Of a DNA stretch of 64,000 nt, positions 37,301 to 46,027 are shown in pieces. Within the stretch, counting starts at the first letter, position 1. Each line of letters starts with the position of its first letter. Under the pieces are notes generated by a model, which was not told the DNA's origin, did no database searches, and saw only the letters and a list, made by a program, of their open reading frames with translations. The translations under genes and the position numbers were made by a program. Source of the stretch: Opitutaceae bacterium (lineage in GTDB: Bacteria > Verrucomicrobiota > Verrucomicrobiia > Opitutales > Opitutaceae); contig JANQSC010000054.1 in assembly GCA_028284235.1 (NCBI GenBank), positions 284,302-348,301 on the forward strand. Reading direction: 5' to 3'.

Positions 37301-38123
37301 CGAGCGACTGGATAGTGGGGCGGAAATAGCGGTTCGCGTGAACGATTCCGGAGAAAAATGGCTGATCGACTTTTCGGGCAGCGCTCCGGTCCAGAACTCG
37401 AACTACAATGCGACGCCTGCGATTGTGACGAGCGCTACGATTTACGTGCTTCGCTTGCTTGCGAACGAGCCGATTCCGTTGAACGAAGGGTTTTTGCACT
37501 GGGTGGCGATTGAAACCCCTAGGGGCATGCTGAATCCCGAGTTTAGCGATGATCCCGCGGAGTGTCCACCGGTCGTTGCGGGAAACGTAGAAGTGAGTCA
37601 GCGAATAGTGGATACGCTCATTCGCGCGTTTGGGCTCGCCGCGGGGAGCCAAGGCACGATGAACAACCTGATTTTCGGAAATGAACGCGTGAGCTATTAC
37701 GAGACGATCGCTGGAGGGGAAGGGGCGACCTCGGAGCGACCCGGAGCGAGCGGGAAACACACTCACATGACGAATACTGCGATTACCGATCCGGAGATTC
37801 TCGAGTGGCGTTTCCCGGTTCGGCTGGAGCGGTTTGAAATTCGAGCGGGTTCTGGCGGGTCGGGTCGCTATCGAGGTGGCGATGGCTTGGGGCGGCGTAT
37901 TCGGTTTTTGGAGCCTGTCGAGGTGTCGCTGTTGACCCAGCATCGCGAATCGCCGCCACGGGGAATGGATGGGGGAGGCTCGGGCGCGGTCGGAAGCCAG
38001 CACAAGATTGACAGGCACGGGAATAGAACGCCTTTAGCGGGCAACGGTTCCTGTCGATTCGAAGCAGGCGAAGCAATCGAGATTTACACTCCCGGCGGTG
38101 GGGGATGGGGTGTTGAGGATTAG
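34377..38123 (+). CDS. 5-oxoprolinase (HyuA-HyuB fused)
   Basis: ATP-dependent opening of 5-oxoproline to glutamate, in the cytoplasm. It is a single 1248-residue chain, the length of fused 5-oxoprolinases. The HyuA half has [11 protein letters not shown] (about 13-23), [15 protein letters not shown] and [14 protein letters not shown]. The HyuB half starts near 740 ([20 protein letters not shown], then [11 protein letters not shown]) and ends in GGGGWG. The ATG at 34377 is behind GAGCGAGGA; an upstream in-frame extension lies in hipA. The gamma-glutamyltransferase gene 2 kb away makes a gamma-glutamyl cycle role likely. A hydantoinase specificity remains possible. Confidence 0.88.
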   Translation: MSESSKENWRFWIDTGGTFTDCLARMPDGRELRVKVLSNGAIRGRVVERLGPRTARVEVSVKTGDGFFVGYSLRLHGVEGEAMGIVDWSGSEGVVEVEGELPAECAGGLFSFQSPEEPPTLAARLLTGKRLDEALPDMSMRLATTRGTNALLEGKGARIAFFVNSGFRDLLRIGNQQRPDLFELGIETPPPLYSIVFEVSGRIDAEGNELKVLDEGEIRAFGRDCRNAGIDAVAVALLHSFANPQHEQRVARILKEEGLNDVSLSSELAPMIKIAPRAETSVVNAYLAPIMERYLESVQSTLPDDALKIMTSAGGLVSRSSYHPKDSLLSGPAGGVVGASSVGVRAGNARSIAFDMGGTSTDVSRFDGRLDYRFEQRIGAAHVFAPSLRIETVAAGGGSICWFDGSAFRVGPQSAGASPGPACYGAGGPLTLTDVNLLMGRLDGERFGIPVFPEDARSRFNELLAEAETHSGKRLDEASVLEGLLAIANERMAEAIRGISLREGYAPSEYALVAFGGAGGMHVCSVADILEVDTILFPADAGLLSAYGLQQARIERIRERQVLALLSDCVDSLASWVEDLRKDAVEALAEEGEESALANLLFAQVEMRFLGQETSLLIDFSGAGDVETEFRSQFETQYGFQPEQPIEVVSLKVSVGIEVDADESEEFSELRFLDTNRGESRPRGDLEAGTRLSGPLVIQDPFSTVFVDEGWNALVGSKGSMRLWRESKAATATSSDLIAVDLELYTNRFLSLVDEMGKLLERSAFSTNVKERKDFSCALLDSDGFLVANAPHIPVHLGALGVCVRAVREHMDFGPGDVVITNHPGYGGSHLPDVTLIAAVYSESGEHIGYVANRAHHAELGGISPGSMPPDAKSLEEEGVVIPPMYLVRGGEVDWDAITAVLTTSRYPTRRLKENLSDIAAQLGSIRIGASELQGLSSREGNDVVAFFMDALKRRAADALQRALRGLTFGSRSAVERLDSGAEIAVRVNDSGEKWLIDFSGSAPVQNSNYNATPAIVTSATIYVLRLLANEPIPLNEGFLHWVAIETPRGMLNPEFSDDPAECPPVVAGNVEVSQRIVDTLIRAFGLAAGSQGTMNNLIFGNERVSYYETIAGGEGATSERPGASGKHTHMTNTAITDPEILEWRFPVRLERFEIRAGSGGSGRYRGGDGLGRRIRFLEPVEVSLLTQHRESPPRGMDGGGSGAVGSQHKIDRHGNRTPLAGNGSCRFEAGEAIEIYTPGGGGWGVED

Positions 38124-38517
38124 AGAAGGCTTGAAATTCAAACAATATAGATGGAGATGAGACGCTGGAAATCCGATTAGAATGAGTGTATCTGGAGTAT
38201 CGTACTTATACTCGGCGCAGGGTCTTCAACCCGATACCGCCACCGGTTCACTTGCCGATCGACCTTGTTGTGGTCTTTGGCGGAAGCAAACCTGTCAATA
38301 AATTGAAGATCGCATAGTGTTTAACATGAGATCCTTGTCCCGCTTGCGGGATCCTGGTCTCGCGGGAGCGAGATTTGATCTCGAAGAGATCACTGTTAAA
38401 AAAGAAATTGGCTTAACAGTCGCCTTGCGGCGAAATGACGCGTCGCGTCACAATGATCCCGTCCTTGACGGGACAAAGATCTTAAGCGAGTTGACGGTCT
38501 ATGGCTACGCTGCTGCT
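38124..38517. other. Convergent intergenic region dominated by a hairpin cluster
   Basis: It holds no gene. Positions 38329-38482 are a nested palindromic element (separate entry); 38124-38328 shows nothing recognisable. Confidence 0.6.
38329..38482. repeat. Nested hairpin cluster, family B copy 1
   Basis: At least six short stems follow one another: GATCC..GGATC, CTCGC..GCGAG, GATCTC..GAGATC, ACTGTTAA..TTAACAGT (central), CGCC..GGCG, TGACGCG..CGCGTCA. The ends pair as well: AGATCCTTGTCCCG (38329-38342) with CGGGACAAAGATCT (38469-38482), one mismatch. So the whole 154-bp unit is a large quasi-palindrome whose two halves each carry matching small stems with different bases. A shorter relative is at 51610-51705. 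Confidence 0.7.
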
Positions 38518-41500
38518 CTAGCGTTTGTCGAAAAGCGACTTGAGGCTGTTCAAGTCGGCTTCGGTTGGCTTGTCGACGGGTGGCGCGGATTTCTCGCTCG
38601 CGAGCGGGGAACGCGTTTGGATGGGGTTGTTCAGTGGTCGGGCTTGATTGGATTCCAGTTTTTTGAGTATGCGTTTTTCCGATACGGGAAAGGCAGTGCC
38701 TAGCGATTGAGCGTAGAGAGAAAGAGCGAATTCCTCGATCGACCAGTAGATGTCGTCGCGTGTGTCGCGATCGTGATCCTGGCTCGCCAGACGGGAGCGC
38801 AATCGCTCGACACGCTGTTCGCGTTCGGCGTCGCGGCTCGGGTCGCGCTGTCTCGATTGCAGGCGAATCGGAATCGTCTGCAGGTAGAGGGGCAGTCGTT
38901 GCAGGGCCCAGTTGGGGGTATTCTCCAGGAAGTCGGGCGGGACGAGGCGGTCTACCTGACCTTGCAGGTCGTCAGGCAGGTCTTTCCTGACTTTGAGCGC
39001 TTGTCGCGTATCCAGAATTTCCTGGATACAGTCGATGAGCTTGTAGACGAATCCGCGAGACTGGGCTTTGGCCTCGTCGCGTCTCGTTTGGATCGCGGCT
39101 TCGTCGAGCGAGTCGAGCCCGTGGGAGCAAAGAAAGCGCTCTACATGGGAGTAGGCTTGCTGTTTTAGGTTTTCTAAAGGGGCGAAGGCGACGGCGACCG
39201 GGCCCAGCTTGGTAAAGTCCTTTAAGTCCTCCTGTATCCAGGCCAGTTCTCGTCGCAACTCGTGTTTCAAGAGCTGCTCGATCCCGACGCGATTGAGTTG
39301 TTTCGCTTCGGAGTCGGATTTCGCGAGCGTCGTCTTCAGAACGCCTTTCCAGTCGCGGAGGGCCGGGTATCCGTAGACGGGGACGCCGTTGATTTCGCCG
39401 ATGGGGATCCGCTCGGAATGCGAATCGAGGTCGTCGAAGGAGTCGATGGTTCGAGTCGCTTTCTTTTGGGCCGTTTCCCAAAGTGTATCCACGCTGCGAG
39501 GATCGTGGAGTTTGGCATTCGATTCGCGCTCTTGCAGTTCGCTTTGGATACGCTCAATAGAGCGGTCTTCTAGTACGGTATTGCCTTTGGAGTCGTGTAT
39601 CCGCGCTCGCACGCGAAGGTGAGGGGGGATTGCGTCTTCGTTCCAATCGCTTTCGTAGGTTTCGATTTTGTAGTTCGATTTGAGGAAGGCGGCGAGACTT
39701 TTCCGCAAGCTGTTCTCAGAGGGAGTGAGCGCTTTGGAAATGCGGTTCGCCGTCTCCGCGAGTGGCTGTAAGTCGCGTCGAATGTCTTTGGGAAGCCCCT
39801 TCAGGAGGCAGAGAATCTTTGCCTCCAGATGTCCCGGTACCAGCCAGTCGAGCATGGGTCCCGTCAGCGCTTTCGCTTTTGAGTAAGGGATGTTCAAGGT
39901 CACTCCGTCGTCGGACTCGCCCGGTTTGTAGCTGTATTCGATCGGGAGGGCGGAGTTTCTCAAGACGGCGGATTCCGGGAAGGCGGCAAGATCGATGGGG
40001 CGGTCGTTGCGGGGTGTCAGGTGAGTCTCGTCCATGTGGAGACTCTTGGAGCCGTTCGCTTTCAAAAAGCGGTTGAGGTCGCCAATGGAGGCGATCCGCT
40101 TCAGGTGTTTGGCGTAGAATTGATAGGCGGCCTCTTCAACGCCGATCCAGCTTTGCATCTTCGCGATGGTCTGGGCGTTCTGTACCCGGTTCTTGAGTTT
40201 CCGATTTCGCTCGAGGAAGTCCCAGTTGAGCGGCGCCTCGAAGTCTTCGTCGAGAAGTCCTTCGCGAATGAAGATTTCCGTCGCTTTCCCGGGATCGACT
40301 TTCAAGTAGGAGACAGTTTTACGTTGGAGCTCCAATCCGTGGATACGAACGCTCTCGCGGCAGACAACGCGGCCTTGTTCCCGTTCGAATACGGGATCGC
40401 TGTAACGGCGTTTGAGAATGTGCTGCCCCAACTGGACGAGCCAGGCCGGATCGATGGCTGCGACGGTGCGAGCGTAGAGCCGATTGGTCTCTACGATTTC
40501 GGCAGCGAGAATCCATTCGGGGGACGGGGTTTTTCGCTCGAGTTCCTGTTTTTGCTTCTTGTTTTTGGCGAACTGGGCTTTGCGGTTGAATAGTCCGGAG
40601 CCGGGGAAAAGCATAACTTTTCGGTCGCCGGTGGACCGGTAGAAATTCGGTTCTTCTTTGCGGGCGGGGTTGGCGAGCAGACCGGAAGCCAAGCAACGGT
40701 GAATGGAGTGGTATTCAGCCCCGCCATACGCTCGCAGTTTCGCCTTTTCCTTGTCGTCATTGTATTTGGGGGATTTGTGGCTCGTTTTCGATTTCCGCTC
40801 GAAGTCGCGCAGCGCCTGAGCGAGCTGCTCTTTAACGTCGCGCCATTCCCGCATGCGCAGGTAGGAGAGGAAGTGGGTCCGGCAATACTTGCTCAGTTTG
40901 GACTGCGAAGCGCTCGTGTGGACGCCTTCCCAGATGTTCAGGAGCGTGAGAAAGTCCGACTGCTTGTGAGCGAACGGTTTTTGGGCGGCTCGGGCGGCTT
41001 CCTCTTTGCCGAGAGGCCGTTCCCGCGGATCGGGAATGGCGAGCGCGGAGGCGATTACCAGCATTTGCTCGACGACATCTTCTTTTTCGGCTTCCAAGAG
41101 CATGCGACCGGCGGTGGGGTCGACGGGAAGCGATGCGAGCTTACGCCCCAATGGGGTCAGTTTCCGATCGGCGTCGAGCGCTCCGAGTTCCTCCAGTAGG
41201 GCGAATCCGGATTTGATGGAAGCGGGGCTGGGAGGGTCGATGAATGGGAAGGTGTCGATCTCGCCGAGTTTTGACGCCTTCATACGTAGAATGACTTCCG
41301 CGAGGTTGGACCTTTGGATCTCGGGAATGGAGAATTCGCCGCGCTTTTTGAAGTCGTTTTCCGAATACAGTCGGATGCAAACGCCGTCTTGCACGCGCCC
41401 GCAGCGACCGGCCCGTTGATTGGCGCTGCTCTGGGAGACGTTTTCGATGGGGAGCCGTTTGGTCCGCCCGCGCGGGTTGTAGCGGCTGATCCGGGCGAGT

Positions 41501-42444
41501 CCGGTGTCGATGACGAAGCGGATACCTGGAATGGTGAGCGAGGTTTCGGCGATGTTGGTTGCGAGCACGATTTTCCGTTTCGACGAGCGTTCGAATATGC
41601 GCTGCTGATCCGAGTTGGAGAGTCGGCCAAAGCAGGGGACGATGGAGTAGCGGTTGCCGAGACGGCCTTCGAGCAGGTTCATGGCGTCCCGAATATCCTT
41701 TTCGGTGGGGAGGAACGCGAGGATGTCGCCTTGGCCGAATTCGTCGACGATCCGGTCGACAGATTCGGCGATCCCGTTCAGAAAGGTGAAGTCGTCTGAC
41801 TCGTCGAGCAACTCGTCCAGGGGAGCGTAGATGATATCGACTGGATAGAGGCGCCCCGATACTTCGATGATCGGGGCTTGGTCGAAGGCATGCGAGAATT
41901 TGTCCGTGTCGATGGTCGCGGAGGTAATGATGATCTTCAAGTCCGGTCGTTTGGCGCGGAGTTGATTGAGGTGGCCGAGAAGGAAGTCGATATTGAGGCT
42001 GCGCTCGTGGGCTTCGTCGATGATGACGGTGTCGTACTCCCGCATGAACGGGTCGGACTGGATTTCGGCCAGGAGCATCCCGTCGGTCATGAACTTGATG
42101 CGGGTTCGCGGGCTGGTTTTGTCGGCGAAACGTATTTTGCAACCGACTTCGTTGCCGAATTCGACGTTCAGTTCCTCCGCGACGCGTTTGGCGATGGAGA
42201 GGGCGGCGACGCGTCGCGGTTGCGTACAAGCGATTTTCTTCGTTCGTCCCCGTCCTGCGTCGAGGCACATTTTGGGGATTTGTGTGGTTTTGCCGGAGCC
42301 GGTTTCCCCGGATAGTATAATGACTGGGTGTTGTTGAACCGCGGATACGATATCTTCGCGTCGTTTGGAAATGGGGAGCTCTTCCGGGTAGCGAATGTGG
42401 CCGGGATCCCATGTGGTGGCTTTGGAGCGTGGCGTTCGATCCAT
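38518..42444 (-). CDS. hrpA: ATP-dependent RNA helicase HrpA (DEAH box)
   Basis: An RNA helicase acting on stalled ribosomes and structured RNA in E. coli. Walker A is GETGSGKTT (46-54), DEAH is at 143-146, and SATIDTDKFS supplies motif III. Helicase C, HA2 and OB domains follow, and a long C-terminal DUF3418 region completes the 1308 residues, the normal HrpA length. The ATG at 42444 fits; a longer open frame upstream shadows the next gene. It begins 5 bases after a small exported-protein gene and is the last of three tightly packed leftward genes. Confidence 0.93.
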   Translation of the reverse strand: MDRTPRSKATTWDPGHIRYPEELPISKRREDIVSAVQQHPVIILSGETGSGKTTQIPKMCLDAGRGRTKKIACTQPRRVAALSIAKRVAEELNVEFGNEVGCKIRFADKTSPRTRIKFMTDGMLLAEIQSDPFMREYDTVIIDEAHERSLNIDFLLGHLNQLRAKRPDLKIIITSATIDTDKFSHAFDQAPIIEVSGRLYPVDIIYAPLDELLDESDDFTFLNGIAESVDRIVDEFGQGDILAFLPTEKDIRDAMNLLEGRLGNRYSIVPCFGRLSNSDQQRIFERSSKRKIVLATNIAETSLTIPGIRFVIDTGLARISRYNPRGRTKRLPIENVSQSSANQRAGRCGRVQDGVCIRLYSENDFKKRGEFSIPEIQRSNLAEVILRMKASKLGEIDTFPFIDPPSPASIKSGFALLEELGALDADRKLTPLGRKLASLPVDPTAGRMLLEAEKEDVVEQMLVIASALAIPDPRERPLGKEEAARAAQKPFAHKQSDFLTLLNIWEGVHTSASQSKLSKYCRTHFLSYLRMREWRDVKEQLAQALRDFERKSKTSHKSPKYNDDKEKAKLRAYGGAEYHSIHRCLASGLLANPARKEEPNFYRSTGDRKVMLFPGSGLFNRKAQFAKNKKQKQELERKTPSPEWILAAEIVETNRLYARTVAAIDPAWLVQLGQHILKRRYSDPVFEREQGRVVCRESVRIHGLELQRKTVSYLKVDPGKATEIFIREGLLDEDFEAPLNWDFLERNRKLKNRVQNAQTIAKMQSWIGVEEAAYQFYAKHLKRIASIGDLNRFLKANGSKSLHMDETHLTPRNDRPIDLAAFPESAVLRNSALPIEYSYKPGESDDGVTLNIPYSKAKALTGPMLDWLVPGHLEAKILCLLKGLPKDIRRDLQPLAETANRISKALTPSENSLRKSLAAFLKSNYKIETYESDWNEDAIPPHLRVRARIHDSKGNTVLEDRSIERIQSELQERESNAKLHDPRSVDTLWETAQKKATRTIDSFDDLDSHSERIPIGEINGVPVYGYPALRDWKGVLKTTLAKSDSEAKQLNRVGIEQLLKHELRRELAWIQEDLKDFTKLGPVAVAFAPLENLKQQAYSHVERFLCSHGLDSLDEAAIQTRRDEAKAQSRGFVYKLIDCIQEILDTRQALKVRKDLPDDLQGQVDRLVPPDFLENTPNWALQRLPLYLQTIPIRLQSRQRDPSRDAEREQRVERLRSRLASQDHDRDTRDDIYWSIEEFALSLYAQSLGTAFPVSEKRILKKLESNQARPLNNPIQTRSPLASEKSAPPVDKPTEADLNSLKSLFDKR

Positions 42445-42449
42445 GGAGA

Positions 42450-42917
42450 CTAGCGACGCAGGGCGGCCGATAGGAGCGTTTTGGCGGATTCCCATTCGTC
42501 GTCGCTCGGGTAGGCAGGGCAGCTCCAGAGGATTTGGAATTGGGAATCGACCAGGGCCATGCGGGCGTTCTCCGGGAGCGCGCTGGGGAGGACGGTGGAG
42601 CGGGATTTCAGGAATGGGCTTTTCAGCAGTCGGGCGGCCGCTAGGCGTTTGAGCGTTTCCGACTGCGGCCAGGCGAAATCGATGAGCCAATCGACCGTTT
42701 CCAAGCTGCCAGCGAGGCTGGCGCAGCGGAGGGTTTCCTCCACGTCGTCCCGGGAGCGGGAGGTGATTATAAATACCGGCCACCGACTGATTTCCAGTCG
42801 TTCTCCGTCGAGCGTTTCGACAGAGAAGCGAGCGGGCGCGTTGGCGGACGCGGTGATCCCGATCCAAATGGACAGGAGGAGAGCGAATAGGCCTCTGTTC
42901 GCTCGCAGGGGAGTCAT
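42450..42917 (-). CDS. Small exported protein of unknown function (155 aa)
   Basis: No family recognised with confidence. A signal peptide covers about 1-25 (LFALLLSIWIGITASANA). The remainder is mixed alpha/beta; WPVFIITSRSRDDVEETLRC followed later by MALVDSQFQILWSC is faintly reminiscent of thioredoxin-like or redoxin folds, but no CXXC motif exists. Its start overlaps the permease stop by 4 bases (ATGA) and its stop lies 5 bases before hrpA. The coupling to a metal permease suggests a periplasmic accessory role, which is inference. Confidence 0.75.
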   Translation of the reverse strand: MTPLRANRGLFALLLSIWIGITASANAPARFSVETLDGERLEISRWPVFIITSRSRDDVEETLRCASLAGSLETVDWLIDFAWPQSETLKRLAAARLLKSPFLKSRSTVLPSALPENARMALVDSQFQILWSCPAYPSDDEWESAKTLLSAALRR

Positions 42918-44182
42918 GCGTTGCTCGTCTTTTGTAGTGAAAAATTGGAAACAGTGAAGCCGATTGAATCGAGCGATTCGGCGACGGTCTTTTCATCGAT
43001 GCCGCTCCCTCCAATTCGGGCTTTGCCGGACTGAAGCTCGACTTGGGCGTGTTCGACGAAAGGCAGTTTTTGCAGCGCTTGTTGGACGGACTGCTGACAA
43101 TGGCTGCAGGTCATTCCTTTCACAGCAAGCGTCGCTGTTTCTGGCGAATTCCAGTTTTCGTCGCTGGACTCATCACGGCTTCGATTGGCGAGACGGGACG
43201 CGATATAGGCGCTCCCGATCATGCCTAGCAGGACGATCCCGGAGAGGTGGTGCCATGTCGAAAGCCCCATGTCGTGAAAATGCCCCGTGGCGAAGGTTCC
43301 CGTATCCAGAAAATTGTGAAAGACGAGTGCGGCGATCCAGGATGCCAGAATGATGCTCGAGACGTAGAGCACGGTTTCCTTTCCACCGAGGCTTTTTCGC
43401 ATGGTGGTGATGGTGGCGATATTGGTCGCGGGACCGGCGATCAGAAGCACGAGGGCGGCGCTGATGGGGAGACCGCTGTCGACCAGGGCGATCGCGAGGG
43501 GAATCGAGCCGGTCGAGCAGATATAGAAGGGCGTGGCGATCAGGGTGGTGAGAAGGATGCTGGAGATCACGCCTCCGGGGAGGTTGGCGAGGAGGTCGTC
43601 GGGAGCGAGAAAGCTGATGAGGCCGGCGAGAAGGAAACCGATTGTCAAGGAGGACGCGATGTCGGCGGGCAGGGTGACTACGCCGTAGCGGAAACTCTCT
43701 TTCCAAGTGGGCGGATTGTCGTCGGGATTGGATTGTTCAGGATCGGAAGCGGCGGGGCGGGCGGGTTCTGGGTTGCCAAAGCGTTCGACGATGGCTCCGA
43801 CGGCGACTCCGGAGATGAAGGCGACGACGACTCGATAGGCCGAGAAGAGCGGCCCGAGCATGCCGTAGGTGGCGAGAATGCTGTCGACTCCCGTTTGGGG
43901 TGTGGACGTGAGAAACGAGGCGGCGGCGCCCTTGCTCGCTCCTTGATTGCGGAGACTGGCGGTTACGGGGATGACGCCGCAGGAGCACAATGGCATGGGA
44001 ACGCCGAAAAAGGAGGCGGCGACGATTGACTTCAGCCCGCGCGCGCCGAGGTGGCGTTCGATCCAGTGGGCGCGGACCCATTTGTGGAGGAGTCCGGCGA
44101 CGAGGAATCCGAGGAGAAGGTACGGCCCCATCTCGGCTATCAGATTCCAGGTTTCCCGCCCGTATGTTTGGATCGCGTTCAT
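42914..44182 (-). CDS. SO_0444-type Cu/Zn efflux permease with C-terminal HMA domain
   Basis: An inner-membrane permease of the DUF318/ArsP-like superfamily. The signature MPLCSCGVIPV is at about 60-70, followed by SFLTSTPQTGVDS and the second half's TPFYICSTGSIPLA and AGPATNIATI. About eight to ten membrane segments occur. Residues about 352-415 form a heavy-metal-associated domain with GMTCSHC. This permease-plus-HMA layout is that described for SO_0444 Cu/Zn exporters. It starts the three-gene leftward unit. Metal specificity is inferred from the HMA Cys pair. Confidence 0.88.
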   Translation of the reverse strand: MNAIQTYGRETWNLIAEMGPYLLLGFLVAGLLHKWVRAHWIERHLGARGLKSIVAASFFGVPMPLCSCGVIPVTASLRNQGASKGAAASFLTSTPQTGVDSILATYGMLGPLFSAYRVVVAFISGVAVGAIVERFGNPEPARPAASDPEQSNPDDNPPTWKESFRYGVVTLPADIASSLTIGFLLAGLISFLAPDDLLANLPGGVISSILLTTLIATPFYICSTGSIPLAIALVDSGLPISAALVLLIAGPATNIATITTMRKSLGGKETVLYVSSIILASWIAALVFHNFLDTGTFATGHFHDMGLSTWHHLSGIVLLGMIGSAYIASRLANRSRDESSDENWNSPETATLAVKGMTCSHCQQSVQQALQKLPFVEHAQVELQSGKARIGGSGIDEKTVAESLDSIGFTVSNFSLQKTSNA

Positions 44183-44232
44183 TGAACGGAGGGGAATCTG
44201 TCGGCTCGTTTGGCGATTGTCGAGGACTTCGG

Positions 44233-44270
44233 ATAGGACCTATAAGTCCTATAGGTCGTATAGGTCCTAT
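44233..44270. repeat. Short TATAGG inverted repeat
   Basis: Perfect 12-bp arms ATAGGACCTATA (44233-44244) and TATAGGTCCTAT (44259-44270). The intervening bases contain further TATAGG copies. It lies between the sensor kinase stop (44285) and the permease start (44182), both leftward, so it may terminate the first and lie in the leader of the second. Confidence 0.7.
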
Positions 44271-44284
44271 TGTCGCCTGCCTGC

Positions 44285-46027
44285 TCAGTTGCTCTTGGCG
44301 CCGTCCCGAATGGAAACCGGGATTCTGACTCGGGCGATGAGCCCGTTGGGGGAGGCCGGAACCATGTCGAGGTGGCCGCCTTTGAGGGCGAGTTGAGTCC
44401 GAATTTGAAACAGGCCGATTTTGTTGAGCGGGGCGTTGACGCTTTTGAGCGTGTCGTCGAGGCCAACGCCGTCGTCTTCGACTTGTAGGACCCATTCGTC
44501 CTCGTCGCGGAAGAGGGTGACGATGCACAGTTTCGCCTGCGAGTGGCGAACGACGTTGGTGAGGAGTTCGCGGAGTATTTCGAAGAGGAGGTCCCGCTTT
44601 TCCTCGAGCTCGATCGACTGCTGGTCGGCGATCGAGATGCTGGCGTCGAGACCGTGCTCTTTTCGAGTCATCGCGACCATTCGCTTGGCGGCGCTGATAA
44701 AGCCTTCCTTGGACGGGTTGGGCGGGCTGTAGTCGACCACCGGCTCTTGGGCGAAATCGAAGGGAAGTGATTCCTGTTTGGGAGTCGCCGCTTTTTTGCG
44801 GGCGACGGATTTCATGACTTCTTCGTAGGCCGCGTCTTTGTCGATTTTTAGAGATTCAGCCGCTTCCTCTTTCGCGAGCGGCTCCGCTTGGGTCGCTTGC
44901 TTGTTTTCTTCGATCGAATTGTCCGGGGCCGTCGCCTTCTTTTTTGCGGCGGTTTTTTTGGATACAATCTTGGTCACCGTCATTTTAGGCGGCGGGGCGT
45001 GTGTAGTCGCTAATTCTTTCGCAGGTTCGGCAGGCGCCTCGGGAGCGGCTGGACTTGTTTCCGGCGAGGGGATTCCGTGGAGGCCGAACTCGTCGGCCAG
45101 GGCTTTGAGTTTTTGGTCGGCCTTTCTCAAGGCGTCCTCGCGGGCTTGGAACGCTTCCTGTATCGCGGTATTGGCTTCGGCGATACGCTCGAATAGTTCG
45201 TTGGACTTAGGCGTTTCCCGGATGACGCCGATGAGGACGGTCTCCTCTTGAGTTTTGCCCGGCCAGATGCGACCGCGAATATCCATCGATGGGAGCGGCA
45301 TTTCGTCGCCGTTCACGCGGAATTGGCAATGGAGCAGGTCGTTCTTCAACGGAAACCGATCCAGGGTTTCCGACAGGGCGGCTCGATCTTCGGGAAAGGC
45401 TTGGGCGAGGAGTTCGTCGAGGCTCTTCTCCGCTGGGCTGGGCGGAAGTTTGAGCATGGCCAGAGCGATGGTGTCTAGCAGGAACCGGTCTTGTTTTGGA
45501 AAGTACGTCCAGGAGCCCATGCGGCCGGTTTCGAGGGAAAGATGAAGACGGGATTCGAGGAGGGCCCGTTCGCCAGCGAGGGTTCGTCGGGCGATGGTAG
45601 ATCGGATAGCGGATTCGACGAGCGAGGGGGACAGGTCGTCCTTGATGACGAGGTCGTCGATCCCGTTGGGTCGAATGAACTGAGGGCGTTTGACCGCCCG
45701 ACGGGTGGTCAGTCCGATAACGGGGTTCTCGTATCCGGAAACGCGGAGGCGTTCGATCTCGCTTTCGGGATCCTCGATCGACTCGAAGTCGAGAAAGACG
45801 AGGTCGAAAACGCTGGATTGAAGGAGGTTGCGACCGTCGGCGATCGAGCGGCAGCTCTGAAGCTTGTATTCGCTCAGCCGTGACCGCTTCAGGTCGGCCC
45901 GGATTGTCGCCGCGTCGTCTTCGTCGCTTATGATCGCGAGCAGAGAAAGCGCGCCGCAGACTTCCCGAATTCCGGAGGCCGGAATTCTGGGTTCGTCATT
46001 GCAATCTGGAGACTCCGAATGGGACAT
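44285..46027 (-). CDS. Atypical sensor: receiver, PAS and ATPase domains with a Lys/Ala-rich linker
   Basis: A 580-residue cytoplasmic signalling protein. Residues about 27-145 form a receiver domain (LVFLDFESIED with the Asp, then VIKDDLSPSLVESAIR). A PAS-like domain follows (about 165-285), then a short coiled coil (about 290-325). A Pro/Ala/Lys-rich linker spans about 325-430 (KTAAKKKATAPD). The C-terminal ATPase (about 465-575) has the N-box ELLTNVVRHSQA and G-box DDGVGLDD, closest to the NarX/LiaS type. No HisKA_3 phospho-acceptor His was found before the ATPase. It may therefore be a pseudokinase, or phosphorylate a partner. The start is the ATG at 46027. Confidence 0.8.
   Translation of the reverse strand: MSHSESPDCNDEPRIPASGIREVCGALSLLAIISDEDDAATIRADLKRSRLSEYKLQSCRSIADGRNLLQSSVFDLVFLDFESIEDPESEIERLRVSGYENPVIGLTTRRAVKRPQFIRPNGIDDLVIKDDLSPSLVESAIRSTIARRTLAGERALLESRLHLSLETGRMGSWTYFPKQDRFLLDTIALAMLKLPPSPAEKSLDELLAQAFPEDRAALSETLDRFPLKNDLLHCQFRVNGDEMPLPSMDIRGRIWPGKTQEETVLIGVIRETPKSNELFERIAEANTAIQEAFQAREDALRKADQKLKALADEFGLHGIPSPETSPAAPEAPAEPAKELATTHAPPPKMTVTKIVSKKTAAKKKATAPDNSIEENKQATQAEPLAKEEAAESLKIDKDAAYEEVMKSVARKKAATPKQESLPFDFAQEPVVDYSPPNPSKEGFISAAKRMVAMTRKEHGLDASISIADQQSIELEEKRDLLFEILRELLTNVVRHSQAKLCIVTLFRDEDEWVLQVEDDGVGLDDTLKSVNAPLNKIGLFQIRTQLALKGGHLDMVPASPNGLIARVRIPVSIRDGAKSN

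Noticed and set aside
41141..42412. A 423-codon frame inside hrpA
   Set aside because: It is an Arg/Pro/His-rich shifted frame of the helicase core, without its own motifs.
42445..43014. N-terminal extension of HrpA over the small exported protein gene
   Set aside because: The ATG at 42444 gives the normal HrpA length, and the extra 190 codons read another frame of a gene with a signal peptide.
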